A stretch of DNA of 64,000 bases from Nonomuraea montanisoli (GCF_013363975.1 NZ_JABWGN010000005.1:1-64000); one strand, 5' to 3'; counted from the first letter of the stretch, positions 52,182-61,091 are shown. Translations and numbers: made by a program. The notes: generated by a model from the letters alone, not told the origin.

Positions 52182-52832
52182 TCAGGCTACCAAGCCGGCC
52201 TCGTGGGCGATGATCGCGGCCTGTACGCGATTGCGCACGTCCAGGCGGGTGAGGATCGCGCTGACGTACGCCTTCACCGTGCCCTCCACGACGTGCAGCC
52301 GCCTGGCGATCTCCGCGTTGGACAGGCCGGAGCCGAGCAGCGCGAGCACCTCCCGCTCCCGCTCGGTGAGCGCCGCCACCCGGTCGCGGGCCACGGCGCC
52401 GCGCGACACCCGTCCGGCGGCGAGCTGCGTGATGACGCGCTGGGCCACCCTCGGCGACAGGTACGCGGCGCCCCCCGCGACGGCGTGGATCCCGGCGATC
52501 AGCTCCCGAGGGTCTCCCGACTTCAGCAGGAAGCCGCTGGCGCCCACGTCGATGGCCCGGGCGATGTAGTCGTCCTCGCCGAACGTGGTGAGCATCACCA
52601 CGGCCGTCCCCGGCGCCGCCCGGCGGATCTCGGCCGCCGCGGCCAGGCCGTCCAGGACGGGCATGCGGATGTCCAGCAGGGCCACGTCCGGGTGGTGGCT
52701 GATGGCCAGGTCGACCGCCTCCCGGCCGTCGTCCGCCTCGGCGACCACGTCGAGCGACGGGTCGGCGGCGAGGATCGCCCGCACACCGGCCCGGATCATG
52801 GCCTCGTCGTCGGCCAGCAGCAACCGGATCAT
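52182..52832 (-). CDS. LuxR-type response regulator (NarL/FixJ), orphan
   Basis: A 216-residue regulator. The receiver domain (1-118) has the acidic pocket Asp8-Asp9, phospho-acceptor Asp54 (LLDIRMP), a Thr in MLTTFGEDD and Lys in FLLKSGDPREL. The HTH is about 150-210 (LTEREREVLALLGSGLSNAEIARRLHVVEGTVKAYVSAILTRL). No histidine kinase lies beside it. The ATG is set by the CACTAT -10 six bases upstream; the longer open frame runs through the divergent gene. Followed after six bases by pyrD. Confidence 0.88.
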   Translation of the reverse strand: MIRLLLADDEAMIRAGVRAILAADPSLDVVAEADDGREAVDLAISHHPDVALLDIRMPVLDGLAAAAEIRRAAPGTAVVMLTTFGEDDYIARAIDVGASGFLLKSGDPRELIAGIHAVAGGAAYLSPRVAQRVITQLAAGRVSRGAVARDRVAALTEREREVLALLGSGLSNAEIARRLHVVEGTVKAYVSAILTRLDVRNRVQAAIIAHEAGLVA

Positions 52833-52837
52833 CCCCC

Positions 52838-52844
52838 TATAGTG
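52838..52844. promoter_or_regulatory. symmetric bidirectional -10 for two leaderless genes
   Basis: TATAGT on the plus strand (52838-52843) and CACTAT on the minus strand (52844-52839) overlap at the palindrome CTATAG-like core. The plus start ATG is seven bases downstream (52851) and the minus ATG six bases downstream (52832). The whole intergenic region is only 18 bases, so both genes must be driven by one shared -10. Symmetric -10 elements giving bidirectional transcription are known in bacteria. Confidence 0.75.
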
Positions 52845-52850
52845 GCGCAC

Positions 52851-53225
52851 ATGGCACAGGTGAAGCTCTACGGGCGGCGTGACGTGTGGGCGGAGCGGCG
52901 GCGCGAGGTGTCGGACCTCGTCCACTCCTGCCTGGTCGAGGCGTGGGGACTGCCCGAGGACAAGAGGTTCCACCGGTTCCTGCTGCTGGACGCCGACGAC
53001 CTGATCTGCCCCCAGCGCGGCGACGGCTACCTGATCATCGAGGTGCTCTGCTTCACCGGCCGCAGCGACGAGGCCAAGCGGGCGCTCATCCGCGCGCTCT
53101 ACGACCGGCTGCCCTACCCGGCCGAGGACGTGGAGATCACCATCGTGGAGATGCCCAAGGTCAACTGGGGGATCCGCGGGGTGCCGGCGGACGAGCTGGC
53201 CCTGACGTACAAGGTGGACGTGTAG
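52851..53225 (+). CDS. tautomerase-family-like protein without the N-terminal proline
   Basis: A 124-residue protein: MAQVKLYGRRDVWAERRREVSDLVHSCLVEAWGLPEDKRFHRFLLLDADDLICP, then YLIIEVLCFTGRSDEAKRALIRALYDRL and VEMPKVNWGIRGVPADEL. It matches the Tautomerase_2 type (4-oxalocrotonate tautomerase superfamily). That superfamily uses Pro after the initiator Met as catalytic base, but here the residue is Ala, so the usual chemistry is unlikely. No alternative start exposing Pro exists. Leaderless from the shared -10. Confidence 0.75.
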   Translation: MAQVKLYGRRDVWAERRREVSDLVHSCLVEAWGLPEDKRFHRFLLLDADDLICPQRGDGYLIIEVLCFTGRSDEAKRALIRALYDRLPYPAEDVEITIVEMPKVNWGIRGVPADELALTYKVDV

Positions 53226-53234
53226 CCACGGGCG

Positions 53235-53918
53235 TCAGCCCAGGGTGCCGAGGACCACGGCGCCCGCGCCGATCGCCAGCGCCAGCGGGACGGCCCACCA
53301 CCGGGGCGCGGGCCCCTCGCGCAGGACCCTCACCCCGTACGGCACCAGCGCCACGCACAACCCCCCGACGGCCAGGACCGACATCGGGCCGGTGCCCTTG
53401 AGCACCCCGATCGGCAGCGCCGTCATCAGCCCGAGGGCGACGCTCCGCACGGGGCCCAGCGTCCCGGTCCGCCACAGGCCGGCGGCCAGCACGGTCCACC
53501 CGGCGAACACCACCACGTTGAACGGCTGGAAGACGTGGAACGCGCCGTAGGCGGCGGCCACGGCCCGCTGCGCGGCGGCCAGGCCCTGGACGTCCACGAG
53601 CTGGAGGGCCAGGTGGCTCACCCCGGCGTGGAAGGCCCGGGCGAACAGGCCGGACAGCACCATCGCGCCGCCCCAGAGCACCAGCCGGGAGCCGGGCGAG
53701 CGGCGCACCAGCCCGAGCACCCCGGGCCACAGCAGCGCGCCGCCGAGGGCGAAGCACCCGTACGAGGCGGACATCAGAGCGGGCGCGTCGGCGAAGGCCG
53801 CGAGCTGGGCCGGGAAGAACCCGTCGTACCCGATGCGGAGCAGCACGCCGGCGAGCATGAGGACGGGCGCGAGGGTCAGGCTGACGCCTTCGGCCCAGCG
53901 TCCGGGGAAGTCGGTCAT
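53235..53918 (-). CDS. multi-pass membrane protein, function unknown
   Basis: A 227-residue protein with about six hydrophobic helices (LTLAPVLMLAGVLL, SYGCFALGGALLWPGVLGL, LWGGAMVLSGLFA, FQPFNVVVFAGWTVLAAGLW, SVALGLMTALPIGVL, VPLALAIGAGAVVLG). I do not recognise a family with certainty. The ATG at 53918 is taken; a TTG at 53930 would add four residues. Divergent from lpdA. Confidence 0.6.
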   Translation of the reverse strand: MTDFPGRWAEGVSLTLAPVLMLAGVLLRIGYDGFFPAQLAAFADAPALMSASYGCFALGGALLWPGVLGLVRRSPGSRLVLWGGAMVLSGLFARAFHAGVSHLALQLVDVQGLAAAQRAVAAAYGAFHVFQPFNVVVFAGWTVLAAGLWRTGTLGPVRSVALGLMTALPIGVLKGTGPMSVLAVGGLCVALVPYGVRVLREGPAPRWWAVPLALAIGAGAVVLGTLG

Positions 53919-54007
53919 GATCCGATCCAAGCCGCCGACAGGCGCCGTTTCACTGGGGCAGGGGCGAGGGTCAGGGGTAGACCTGGGTGGACGGTATGGT
54001 CCGACTC

Positions 54008-55387
54008 ATGAGCACTCACTATGACGTCGTCGTTCTCGGCGCGGGTCCCGGAGGGTACACGGCCGCGGTCCGCGCCGCCCAGCTCGGGCTGCGCGCAGCG
54101 GTCATCGAGGAGAAGTACTGGGGTGGCGTCTGCCTGAACGTGGGCTGCATCCCCTCCAAGGCGCTGCTGCGCAACGCGGAGCTGGCTCACATCTTCCACA
54201 ACGAGGCCAAGACCTTCGGCATCAGCGGCGAGGTCACCTTCGACTACGGAGCCGCCTTCACGCGCAGCCGCAAGGTGGCGGACGGCCGGGTCAAGGGCGT
54301 CCACTACCTGATGAAGAAGAACGCCATCACGGAGTACGACGGCCGCGGCACCTTCCTGGACCCCAACTCGATCCAGGTGAACGGCGAGACGATCACGTTC
54401 GACCACTGCATCATCGCCGCCGGCGCCACCACCCGGTTGATCCCCGGCACGTCGCTGTCGGAGCGCGTGGTGACGTACGAAGAGCAGATCATGACCGGCG
54501 AGCTGCCGGGCAGCATCATCATCGCGGGCGCGGGCGCGATCGGCGTGGAGTTCGCGTACGTGCTGCACAACTACGGCGTCAAGGTGACGATCGTGGAGTT
54601 CCTCGACCGGATGGTCCCGCTGGAGGACGAGGAGGTGTCGGCGGAGCTGGCCAAGCGGTACAAGCGGCTGGGCATCGAGGTCCTCACCTCCACCCGGGTG
54701 GACGCCATCGACGACACGGGCTCCTCCGTCAAGGTCACCGTGACGCGTGACGGTCAGCAGCAGGTGCTGGAGGCCGACAAGGTGCTGCAGGCGATCGGCT
54801 TCCAGCCGCGCGTCGACGGCTACGGCCTGGAGAAGACCGGCGTGGCCCTCACCGACCGGGGCGCCATCGCGATCGACGGCCGCTGCCGGACGAGCGTGCC
54901 GCACATCTTCGCCATCGGCGACGTCACGGCCAAGCTCATGCTGGCCCACGCCGCCGAGTCCATGGGCATCATCGCGGCCGAGACCATCGGCGGCGCGGAG
55001 ACCATGGAGCTGGACTACGTGATGATCCCCCGGGCGACGTACTGCCAGCCGCAGGTGGCCAGCTTCGGCTACACCGAGACGCAGGCCCGCGACCTCGGCT
55101 ACGACGTGAAGGTGGCCAAGTTCCCCTTCACCGCCAACGGCAAGGCCCACGGCCTCGGCGACAGCGCGGGCTTCGTCAAGGTCATCAGCGACGGCAAGTA
55201 CGGCGAGCTGCTCGGCGCCCACCTCATCGGCCCCGAGGTCACGGAGCTGCTGCCGGAGCTGACGCTGGCCCAGCAGTGGGACCTGACGGTGCACGAGGTC
55301 GCCCGCAACGTCCACGCCCACCCGACCCTGGGCGAGGCGGTCAAGGAGGCGATCCACGGCCTGGCCGGCCACATGATCAACATGTAG
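54008..55387 (+). CDS. lpdA: dihydrolipoyl dehydrogenase (E3)
   Basis: A 459-residue FAD flavoprotein that reoxidises dihydrolipoyl groups with NAD, serving 2-oxoacid dehydrogenases. FAD motif [14 protein letters not shown], redox disulfide Cys42-Cys47 ([13 protein letters not shown]), NAD motif [30 protein letters not shown] and C-terminal HAHPTLGEA with the catalytic His-Glu. It can complete the E1/E2 complex encoded at 17524-21114. The ATG at 54008 follows TATGGT (53995-54000) by seven bases, a leaderless start; an ATG seven codons upstream precedes this promoter. A terminator hairpin follows. Confidence 0.94.
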   Translation: MSTHYDVVVLGAGPGGYTAAVRAAQLGLRAAVIEEKYWGGVCLNVGCIPSKALLRNAELAHIFHNEAKTFGISGEVTFDYGAAFTRSRKVADGRVKGVHYLMKKNAITEYDGRGTFLDPNSIQVNGETITFDHCIIAAGATTRLIPGTSLSERVVTYEEQIMTGELPGSIIIAGAGAIGVEFAYVLHNYGVKVTIVEFLDRMVPLEDEEVSAELAKRYKRLGIEVLTSTRVDAIDDTGSSVKVTVTRDGQQQVLEADKVLQAIGFQPRVDGYGLEKTGVALTDRGAIAIDGRCRTSVPHIFAIGDVTAKLMLAHAAESMGIIAAETIGGAETMELDYVMIPRATYCQPQVASFGYTETQARDLGYDVKVAKFPFTANGKAHGLGDSAGFVKVISDGKYGELLGAHLIGPEVTELLPELTLAQQWDLTVHEVARNVHAHPTLGEAVKEAIHGLAGHMINM

Positions 55388-55403
55388 GACCGATGACTGA
55401 GGA

Positions 55404-55431
55404 GATCGGTACGGCCCTCGCCGTACCGATC
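55404..55431. terminator. terminator hairpin after lpdA
   Basis: GATCGGTACGG (55404-55414) and CCGTACCGATC (55421-55431) form a perfect 11-base stem with a six-base loop, 16 bases after the lpdA stop and 12 bases past the stop of the convergent gene. No U-tract; likely works for both. Confidence 0.7.
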
Positions 55432-55442
55432 GTGCCCGGCGG

Positions 55443-55895
55443 CTAGACCAGGACGAGCGCCACGCCGGCCAGCACGAGGGCGGCGACGCACGACAGGCTG
55501 CGCACGTGGTTCCACGTCGTCCAGCGCGGCGCGTACGCGGACCAGTCCAGGCCGCCCGCCTCCAGCGCGTTGTTCATCGGCACGTTGAGCACCGCCGTCG
55601 TCGCCAGCGTGCCGAGCAGGTAGACGGCCGCCGCCGCCAGGAAGAGGACTCCCGCCGAGGTGGCGCCGTCGACGAGCAGGAGCACCCCGGTCACCAGGGA
55701 CGCCACGGGCGCCAGCAGGAAGACCGGCAGGAACAGCGGGTTGAGGATCTTCGTGTTGATGCTCCGCATGGCCGCCGTGGCCTGGGCCGGCTCGATGGCG
55801 CCGAAGGCGGGCATGATCGTGGTCGAGAAGACGTAGAAGAGCCCCGCCATGAGCCCGTTGAACAGCAGGGAGATGATCGCGAAGACCGTGGACAT
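55443..55895 (-). CDS. DUF1772 / anthrone oxygenase family membrane protein
   Basis: A 150-residue protein with about four helices: FAIISLLFNGLMAGLFYVFSTTIMPAF, NPLFLPVFLLAPVASLVTGVLLL, AGVLFLAAAAVYLLGTLATTAVLNVPMN and LSCVAALVLAGVALVLV. It has the DUF1772 signature LNVPMNNALE and WTTWNHVRSL. Some relatives are anthrone oxygenases; the role here is unknown. GATCAT six bases before the ATG may be a leaderless -10. Overlapping longer frames are shadows of the kinase gene. Confidence 0.75.
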   Translation of the reverse strand: MSTVFAIISLLFNGLMAGLFYVFSTTIMPAFGAIEPAQATAAMRSINTKILNPLFLPVFLLAPVASLVTGVLLLVDGATSAGVLFLAAAAVYLLGTLATTAVLNVPMNNALEAGGLDWSAYAPRWTTWNHVRSLSCVAALVLAGVALVLV

Positions 55896-55951
55896 GTCCC
55901 GATGATCCCAGTCTTCCGACGGGACGGCCACCGGGTGTCCCGCTCGCCGTC

Positions 55952-57808
55952 CTACCAGGTGACGGTGGGACTCTCCTTGCCGCCGCCCCACAGGGGTGTG
56001 CCGGCGGCCTTCCACCGCTGGCGCACGTCCTGGAGCTGCCCGACCCTGGCCACGTGGGCCTTGAACGGGCCGCACATGGCGACGCCGGTGGCCGCGGGTG
56101 CGAGGTTCTTGCAGATGAACGGCTGCGTGGTGACGTGTTCGGCTTCGGTGTTGTAGAGCTGCAGGTGGATGTTCCACTCGCCCGGCGCGGCCTTCCTGAG
56201 CCTGCCCTTCATGAAGATCGTGTCGCCCATCACGGCGATGCACGGCGACATCAACGCGCGCGTGCCGGGGCCCGCGGAGATCCAGGAGCGGCACTGCCAG
56301 TCCGGCGTCGTGCCCCGGCCCGGGGTGTCCGTCTCCGTGTCGTCGTCGGGCTTGTCCTCGTCCGTCTCGTCGGTGGCGCTCGGTTTGGGCGAGGTGACGC
56401 GCTTGGTCGGGCCGGGGGCCGGTTCGTGGGTGGTGGTCTTCGTCTTCGGCTGGGTGGACGGGGGGTCGGCGGGCTCGGCGGTGGTGCTGTCACTCACCTT
56501 GCGGGCCGTGCCCCCCTTGTGCTCGTCACGCTTCCCGGTGCCCGAGGTGGTGACGGGTGTCGTGGGGGTGGACTGGACGACGGCGAGGGGCGGGTGGGAC
56601 GCGGAGTCCTCGGCCATCACGGCGCCGGGTGAGCGCCAGGGGGCCACGTAGGCGACGGCCGCGGCGCTGACCGCCAGGGCCGCGGCGGCGGCGGAGAGCA
56701 CGACCACCCGCCTGCGCGAGCGCCGCTCCGGACCGCGCCCGGGGCCTCCTGGAGCGGCGGGTCCTCCAGGGCCGGCCGGTACGGCCATGGGCGAGGACGG
56801 GACGGGCGGATCGGCCGAGCCGGCCTGGGAAGGCGCGGTCGGGCCGGTCTGAGACCCGGTCGTGCCGGTCGGAGCGGATGGGGAGGCGGCGGGCGCGGGT
56901 GGGATCTGCGGGCTCAGCGGGCTCAGCGGCTCGGAGGTGACCGACGGCGCCTCGCTCCGCGCCACCGGCGGAAGCGCCGCGAGACCCGCCAGCGCGGGCG
57001 CGGCCTCGCGCAGCGCCGCCAAGACCTCCGCCGCGGCGGGACGCGTGGCCGGGTCCTTGGCCGCGCACGCCGAGATGATCGCCCACAGCGGGTCGGGCAT
57101 CCCGGGCAGCCGCCGGGGCGCGGCCATCGCGTGCTGCCGGATCAGCACCATCGGGTGCTCCCCCACGAACGGCGGACGCCCGGCGAGGAGCTCGTACAGG
57201 ATCAGCCCGAGGGCGTACACGTCCACGGCGGGCGTCGCGGCGTCGCCGTCGGCCACCTCGGGCGCCAGGTACACCGGCGTGCCGATGACGGCGCTGGTCT
57301 GGGTGATCCCGGGGCCGTGCAGGATGCGGGCCACCCCGAAGTCCGTGAGCCGCACCTGTCCGGTGGCCCGGTCGAGCAGGACGTTGCCCGGCTTGACGTC
57401 GCGGTGGACGACGCCGATCTCGTGCGCGGCAGCCAGCGCCCCGGCGATCTGTGCCAGCAGCGCCGCCGCCTCCGCCGGTGGCAGGGTGCCGCGCCGCTGG
57501 ATCAGCGCGCGCAGGTCGCCGCCCTCGACGAGGTCCATCACCAGGGCCAGGCGCTCGCCCTCGACGACGAAGTCGCGGACCGTGACGATGTTGGGATGGC
57601 GTAAGGTGCGCATCACCTGACGTTCCTGGATGAAGCGCAGCACCAGGTCCTGGTCGGCGGCGAGGCCGTCACGCAGCAGCTTGACCGCGACGACGTCGCC
57701 GGAGTCCCGGTGCCGCGCCCGCCAGACGGTGCCCATGCCGCCGGCGCCGATCTCGTCCAGGAGCACGTACCCGCTGCCCAGCGAAACCTCGGGCCCGTCC
57801 GCCTTCAA
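55952..57808 (-). CDS. receptor-type Ser/Thr protein kinase (PknB-like)
   Basis: A 618-residue membrane kinase. Kinase domain (about 14-275): Gly-loop GAGGMGTVW (21-29), Lys43, catalytic Asp137 in HRDVKPGN, Asp156 of DFG, and IGTPVYLAPEV. A Pro/Ala-rich juxtamembrane region follows, one transmembrane helix (about 369-392), a Thr/Pro/Lys-rich stalk, and an extracytoplasmic domain of about 115 residues with four Cys that probably pair. No PASTA repeats are present, so the signal is not simply muropeptide. TTG start with GGAGGGGG nine bases upstream; TATTGT (57843-57838) is a likely -10. The promoter lies inside the start of the divergent acetyltransferase gene. Confidence 0.87.
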   Translation of the reverse strand: MKADGPEVSLGSGYVLLDEIGAGGMGTVWRARHRDSGDVVAVKLLRDGLAADQDLVLRFIQERQVMRTLRHPNIVTVRDFVVEGERLALVMDLVEGGDLRALIQRRGTLPPAEAAALLAQIAGALAAAHEIGVVHRDVKPGNVLLDRATGQVRLTDFGVARILHGPGITQTSAVIGTPVYLAPEVADGDAATPAVDVYALGLILYELLAGRPPFVGEHPMVLIRQHAMAAPRRLPGMPDPLWAIISACAAKDPATRPAAAEVLAALREAAPALAGLAALPPVARSEAPSVTSEPLSPLSPQIPPAPAASPSAPTGTTGSQTGPTAPSQAGSADPPVPSSPMAVPAGPGGPAAPGGPGRGPERRSRRRVVVLSAAAAALAVSAAAVAYVAPWRSPGAVMAEDSASHPPLAVVQSTPTTPVTTSGTGKRDEHKGGTARKVSDSTTAEPADPPSTQPKTKTTTHEPAPGPTKRVTSPKPSATDETDEDKPDDDTETDTPGRGTTPDWQCRSWISAGPGTRALMSPCIAVMGDTIFMKGRLRKAAPGEWNIHLQLYNTEAEHVTTQPFICKNLAPAATGVAMCGPFKAHVARVGQLQDVRQRWKAAGTPLWGGGKESPTVTW

Positions 57809-57828
57809 CCGCTTTCCCCCTCCGGAAG

Positions 57829-58434
57829 ATGGAGATCACAATAGCCAGGAAGATCCGCCTCCAGATAGATGGAGGCGAACCGCCCCTCCCGATCACGTCC
57901 ATCGCGACCGATCGGTTCGATCTGCTCCCGCTGACCGTCGGGCACGCCGCCGAGATGGCCGCGGTCCTCGCCGATCCCGCCCTGCACGCGTTCATCGGCG
58001 GCGAGCCGCTGGACGAGGACGCCCTGCGGGCCCGCTACGCCCGCCTGGCCGCCGGGTCGCCGGATCCGGCCGTGTCGTGGCTCAACTGGGTGATCCGGGT
58101 ACGCAACGAGGGCCGGCTGGCCGGCACCGTACAGGCCACCGTCCAGCACACGGGGCCCATGGCCGAGGTCGCGTGGGTGGTCGGCACCCCGTGGCAGGGA
58201 CGCGGCGTCGCGACCGAGGCCGCGCGCGGGCTCGTCGCCTGGCTGCGGGCGGCCGGGGTGCGTACGGTCGTCGCGCACATCCATCCCGGCCACGCGGCGT
58301 CGGCCGCCGTGGCGGCCGCCGCCGGCCTCTCCCCCACGGACGTGTGGCAGGACGGCGAGATCCGCTGGACGACGCCGCCGGAACCAGCGGAACGCCCGGA
58401 TCGTCCCACTCAGGCACAACCCAGTGACTCCTGA
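57829..58434 (+). CDS. GNAT family N-acetyltransferase
   Basis: A 201-residue acetyltransferase: TDRFDLLPLTVGHAAEMAAVLADPALHAFIGG, WVIRVRNEGRLAGTVQATVQHTGPMAEVAWVVGTPWQGRGVATEAARGLVAWLRAAGVRTVVAHIHPGHAASAAVAAAAGLSPTD. The RimJ-like shape suggests an N-acetyltransferase of unknown target. The start is uncertain: the ATG at 57829 gives about 24 extra residues and no other start codon lies before the domain. A GCCTCC-N8-GGAGGC hairpin (57857-57876) falls within these codons, and the divergent kinase promoter also lies here. Confidence 0.75.
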   Translation: MEITIARKIRLQIDGGEPPLPITSIATDRFDLLPLTVGHAAEMAAVLADPALHAFIGGEPLDEDALRARYARLAAGSPDPAVSWLNWVIRVRNEGRLAGTVQATVQHTGPMAEVAWVVGTPWQGRGVATEAARGLVAWLRAAGVRTVVAHIHPGHAASAAVAAAAGLSPTDVWQDGEIRWTTPPEPAERPDRPTQAQPSDS

Positions 58435-58450
58435 GATCTGAGAGGCCCCA

Positions 58451-59242
58451 GTGGTGTCAGTGTCAGGCCGTACGTTATCCGCAGTGCTTTCGGTGCTCTC
58501 GACGGCGAGCGCCATCCTTCTCATGAACGTCTCGCCCGCCCTGGGCGAGTCCCCCGTCCCGGTCGAGGCCCGCTCCGCCGTCCTGGCGCAGTCCCCGACC
58601 GCGAGCGCCCCCGACGAGCCCGTCTGCGTCCGCGTCAAGGGCGCGGCGGCGTGCGTGGGCCCGGACGGCAGCGACCGGCCCGGGATCACCATCGAGGACA
58701 CGGCGCCGGACAAGCTCCACGCCGTGGTCGAGTACCACCTCGACGGCTACCTCGGCACGAAGTACGTCATCCACAACCTCGGCCGCGAGGGCGACATCCG
58801 CGGCAGCCGCGGGATCGGCTCGGTCGTCACCTTCCGGGCCTCGGTCTACCAGGGCGGCCACCGCGTCAGGACCAGCCGCTGGAAGACGGTCCGCGACGCC
58901 ACGAAGTACCCGGTGCGCAGGGAGACCCGCGTCACCCCGGCCTCGGCCCGGGCCCGCTCGCAGGTGTGCACCTCGACGCGGAACGCGGCCACGCTCTGCT
59001 TCTCCGGCAAGAAGGGCGGGAACACGGTGGTCTTCGTCTGCGACACGCGCGCCGACGAGTACCAGGCCCGCGCGGAGTACTTCGTCGGCGGCGACCCGAC
59101 GGCCCGCTTCGAGATCCACCAGCTCGCCGGTCAGAACACCTGCGGCAAGGCCGAGCACGGCGGCGTGACGATGAGCATGTACCGCGCGTCCCTGTTCGAC
59201 GAGAGCCACCGGGTCGCCACGCAGCTCTACAAGTACCACTAG
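58451..59242 (+). CDS. secreted protein with two tandem homologous domains
   Basis: A 263-residue exported protein. A signal peptide (about 1-32, ending VSPALG) is followed by two repeats: about 59-147 and 173-262. Each has a pattern EYHLDGYLGTKYVIHNL / EYFVGGDPTARFEIHQL and FRASVYQGGHRVRTSRWK / YRASLFDESHRVATQLYK. Cysteines are C59, C68 in the first and C173, C183, C197, C231 in the second. I do not recognise a named family; extracytoplasmic recognition or inhibitor-like roles are only guesses. GTG start. The stop overlaps the convergent response regulator by four bases. Confidence 0.7.
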   Translation: MVSVSGRTLSAVLSVLSTASAILLMNVSPALGESPVPVEARSAVLAQSPTASAPDEPVCVRVKGAAACVGPDGSDRPGITIEDTAPDKLHAVVEYHLDGYLGTKYVIHNLGREGDIRGSRGIGSVVTFRASVYQGGHRVRTSRWKTVRDATKYPVRRETRVTPASARARSQVCTSTRNAATLCFSGKKGGNTVVFVCDTRADEYQARAEYFVGGDPTARFEIHQLAGQNTCGKAEHGGVTMSMYRASLFDESHRVATQLYKYH

Positions 59243-59925
59243 GCGGGCGGCGGCCCGGCCCGGCCCGCGGGCCGGACCAGGCCGCTCTCGTACGCGAGGA
59301 TGACGAGCTGGACCCGGTCGCGCACGCCGAGCTTCGCGATGGCCCTGGTGATGTGGGTCTTGGCGGTGAGCGGGCTGATGACCAGGCGCTCGGCGATCTG
59401 GACGTTGGACAGCCCGAGGGCCACGAGCCGGACCGCCTCCAGCTCCCGCGCGGTGAGGGCGGCCAGCCGCTGCCCGTCGCCGGGAGCCGGGTCCTGCCGG
59501 TGGGCGAACTGCTCGATCACGCGGCGGGTGACGCCCGGGGACAGCAGGGCGTCGCCCGCCGCGACGGCGGCGACCGCTCGGCGCAGCTCGGCGGGCTCGA
59601 CCTCCTTGGTGAGGAAGCCGCTGGCCCCGGCGCGCAGCGCCGCGAAGACGTGCTCGTCGGTGTCGAACGTGGTCAGGATGACCACCCGGCAGGCGGACCC
59701 GGCGGGGCCGGTGAGGATGCGCCGGGTGGCGGTGATGCCGTCGCCGCCCGGCATGCGGATGTCCATGAGGACGACGTCGGGCCGGGTGCTCGCCGCCAGA
59801 GCCACCGCCTCCTCCCCGGTGGCGGCCTCGCCGACGACCGTGATGTCCCGGGAACGGGCCAGCAGGCTGCGGAACCCGGCCCGGACGAGCGCCTGGTCGT
59901 CGGCGAGCAGCACCTTGATCGTCAT
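59239..59925 (-). CDS. LuxR-type response regulator of a two-component system
   Basis: A 228-residue NarL-type regulator. Asp9/Asp10 and phospho-acceptor Asp55 (LMDIRMPGGDG), Thr in ILTTFDTDEH and Lys in FLTKEVEPAEL mark the receiver. The HTH is about 160-220 (LTARELEAVRLVALGLSNVQIAERLVISPLTAKTHITRAIAKLG). The ATG overlaps the stop of the kinase gene by ATGA, so the two are cognate. The longer open frame is a shadow of the kinase gene. Confidence 0.9.
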   Translation of the reverse strand: MTIKVLLADDQALVRAGFRSLLARSRDITVVGEAATGEEAVALAASTRPDVVLMDIRMPGGDGITATRRILTGPAGSACRVVILTTFDTDEHVFAALRAGASGFLTKEVEPAELRRAVAAVAAGDALLSPGVTRRVIEQFAHRQDPAPGDGQRLAALTARELEAVRLVALGLSNVQIAERLVISPLTAKTHITRAIAKLGVRDRVQLVILAYESGLVRPAGRAGPPPA

Positions 59926-61091
59926 GCCTTCCAGCCTGCCACGGGGATCTCGGCCCGCACCGCGAAGCCGCCCTGCACGGGCCCCACGGTGACGCAGCCC
60001 CCGAGCGCGCTCACCCGCTCCCACATGCCGATCAGGCCGTGCTTCTCCCTGATCCCGGCGCCGTCGTGGCCGCCCCGGCCGTTGTCCGCGACCTCGACGG
60101 TGACGATCCGAGCCCCGTACTCGACCGTCACCTCGACCTTGGACGCCCTCGCGTGCTTCAGCGTGTTGGTCAGCGCCTCCTGGACGACGCGGTGGACGGC
60201 CACGGCCGGCGCGGCCGGGACGGACGAGGGGTCGCCGCGCTCGTCGAGGACCACGTCGAGTCCGGCGGCCCGGGCGTCGGCGGCGAGCGTGTGCAGGGCG
60301 GCCAGATCGGGCTGGGGAGCGATGTCGCCGGCGCCGTCACGCAGGACGCCGATCAGCGAGGCGAGGTCGGCCATCGCGCGGTTCCGGACGTTCTGCGCCA
60401 ACCGCAGCGCGGCGGCCGCCTCGTCCGGGGCCTCCTGCAGCGTGTCGGCGGCGACGTTGAGCTGGACACCGACGACCGCCAGGGTGTGGGCGACGATGTC
60501 GTGGACCTCTCGGGACACCCGCAACCGCTCCTCGGCGTCGCGGGCGCGGCCATCGCTCTCCTGCAGCCGCTCCCGCCAGCGCGCGACGCTCGCGTACGAG
60601 AGACCACCGGCGATGAGGATCACCAGCAGCAGCCCCTCTCCGGCGATGTGGGTGACGAAGCGGCCGACGTCCCAGTCGGCGGCAGGCCAGAGGCCGACGA
60701 CCGCGTAACCGAGCTGGGCGACGCCGATGAGCGTCACCCACCGCACGTGCCGGGTGGTGGCGGCGCTGAAGTACGCGGCCGACGCCGGCCAGATCCAGCC
60801 GCCCTCGAAGGAACTCCCGGAGCGGTAGACGAAGATCGCGACGATGGACAGCAGAAGAACGGTCATGGGCAGGCGGCGCCGCACGAACATCAGCCCCCCG
60901 AGGAACAGCACGAACGGCACCAGGCCGTCCCACGGCGCTCCGCGGACCTCGGCGGCCATGGCGCCGGTGAAGACGCCGACCACGGTGAGCACGGCGAGTG
61001 CGGCGTCCCCGAGCCTGGCCGCGTGCCGGACCGGGGCCGGTTGCCGCGGGGCGAGGACCGCTGCCTGTCGCGGTGGGGGGATCGCGGCCAA
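59922..61091 (-). CDS. sensor histidine kinase, HisKA_3 (NarL/DesK-like)
   Basis: A 389-residue membrane sensor with about five to six helices (27-165), a short coiled linker, the dimerisation/H-box SREVHDIVAHTLAVVG with His197 and a C-terminal ATPase (HRVVQEALTNTLKHA N-box, VADNGRGG, GLIGMWERV). No extracellular sensing domain is visible, so it may sense within the membrane. The start is a TTG with a weak GAAAGG; a GTG a few codons later could also serve. Coupled to the response regulator by ATGA. Confidence 0.85.
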   Translation of the reverse strand: MAAIPPPRQAAVLAPRQPAPVRHAARLGDAALAVLTVVGVFTGAMAAEVRGAPWDGLVPFVLFLGGLMFVRRRLPMTVLLLSIVAIFVYRSGSSFEGGWIWPASAAYFSAATTRHVRWVTLIGVAQLGYAVVGLWPAADWDVGRFVTHIAGEGLLLVILIAGGLSYASVARWRERLQESDGRARDAEERLRVSREVHDIVAHTLAVVGVQLNVAADTLQEAPDEAAAALRLAQNVRNRAMADLASLIGVLRDGAGDIAPQPDLAALHTLAADARAAGLDVVLDERGDPSSVPAAPAVAVHRVVQEALTNTLKHARASKVEVTVEYGARIVTVEVADNGRGGHDGAGIREKHGLIGMWERVSALGGCVTVGPVQGGFAVRAEIPVAGWKA

